Source: an uncultured Draconibacterium sp.
GTDB lineage: Bacteria; Bacteroidota; Bacteroidia; Bacteroidales; Prolixibacteraceae
Direction of reading: 5' to 3'
DNA: 64,000 bases
NCBI RefSeq assembly: GCF_963677155.1
Contig: NZ_OY781884.1
Coordinates: forward strand, 3,654,501 to 3,718,500
Shown: piece by piece, positions 63,895 to 64,000 of the stretch
Numbering within the stretch: position 1 is the first letter of the stretch
How the letters are laid out: every line of letters starts with the position of its first letter
Notes under the pieces: generated by a model
Seen by the model: only the letters and a program-made list of their open reading frames with translations
What the model was told of the DNA's origin: nothing
Databases searched by the model: none
Translations under genes and position numbers: made by a program

Positions 63895-64000
63895 ATGAGT
63901 AAAGCCGTAACTGTTGCTACATTCACAAGCAATTTCGACATGAAGTACATGTTGTTTAAGGAAATGCTTGACGAAGCCGGCATTGATTTTATGCTGGTAA
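63895..64000 (+). CDS. Start of a DUF2007-like protein (runs off the window)
   Basis: Thirty-five codons are visible, beginning MSKAVTVATFTSNFDMKYML and continuing FKEMLDEAGIDFMLV. The pattern VATFxS...L...L.EAGIxxxLV is that of small DUF2007 (putative signal-transducing) proteins. Incomplete at the right edge. Confidence 0.55.
   Translation, partial: MSKAVTVATFTSNFDMKYMLFKEMLDEAGIDFMLV

Overview
The window looks like chromosomal DNA from a Bacteroidota bacterium, probably order Marinilabiliales/Prolixibacteraceae (an inference from gene content, not a database match). Evidence: TAnnTTTG-type promoters instead of TATAAT boxes, a fused hemC-hemD gene, an S12-S7-EF-G-S10 ribosomal cluster without tuf between fusA and rpsJ, GH92 mannosidases, a SusC-type plug protein and few strong Shine-Dalgarno sites. 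I found no tRNA, rRNA or CRISPR array.

Layout. (1) 26-5800, + strand: assimilatory sulfite reduction (cysJ, cysI) together with the enzymes that make its siroheme (a short precorrin-2 dehydrogenase/ferrochelatase and cobA), plus an SDR-fold protein. (2) 5797-12722, - strand: tetrapyrrole synthesis, read as hemA, hemCD, hemB, hemL, hemE and a small membrane protein. With region 1 this covers the route from glutamyl-tRNA to uroporphyrinogen III and on to siroheme. (3) 12886-16518: a two-component system, a small membrane protein and two tandem paralogous secreted proteins. (4) 16705-20710, + strand: a C39-peptidase ABC exporter and its HlyD adaptor, separated by a four-helix-bundle gene that is bordered by short repeats in opposite orientation. 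(5) 21008-38269, + strand: one continuous str-S10-spc-alpha ribosomal supercluster from rpsL to rplQ, including fusA, secY, infA, rpmJ and rpoA.

(6) 38270-46003: a degenerate ~42-bp tandem repeat array, a hybrid sensor kinase and two GH92 alpha-mannosidases. (7) 46067-48821, + strand: a Crp/Fnr regulator followed by YceI, pirin and nitroreductase genes, possibly a redox or stress group. (8) 48907-51496, - strand: a DUF1080 protein, a 54-residue protein and an SQR-like flavoprotein. (9) 51497-54099: a gene-poor, AT-rich stretch with an IS3 orfA remnant, palindromes, two small envelope proteins and a second tandem array of ~40-41 bp period. (10) 54100-64000: rarA, a MutS-like ATPase without mismatch-recognition domain, a TPR protein, tag, an exported C1 peptidase, a barrel-like protein, a GT2 glycosyltransferase, a barrel-less TonB plug protein and the start of a DUF2007-like gene.

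Most of the window is conserved housekeeping DNA. The most unexplained structure is non-coding: two tandem arrays with similar ~41-bp period, both between convergent genes; hairpins inside the ribosomal cluster; and families of short periodic repeats between genes.
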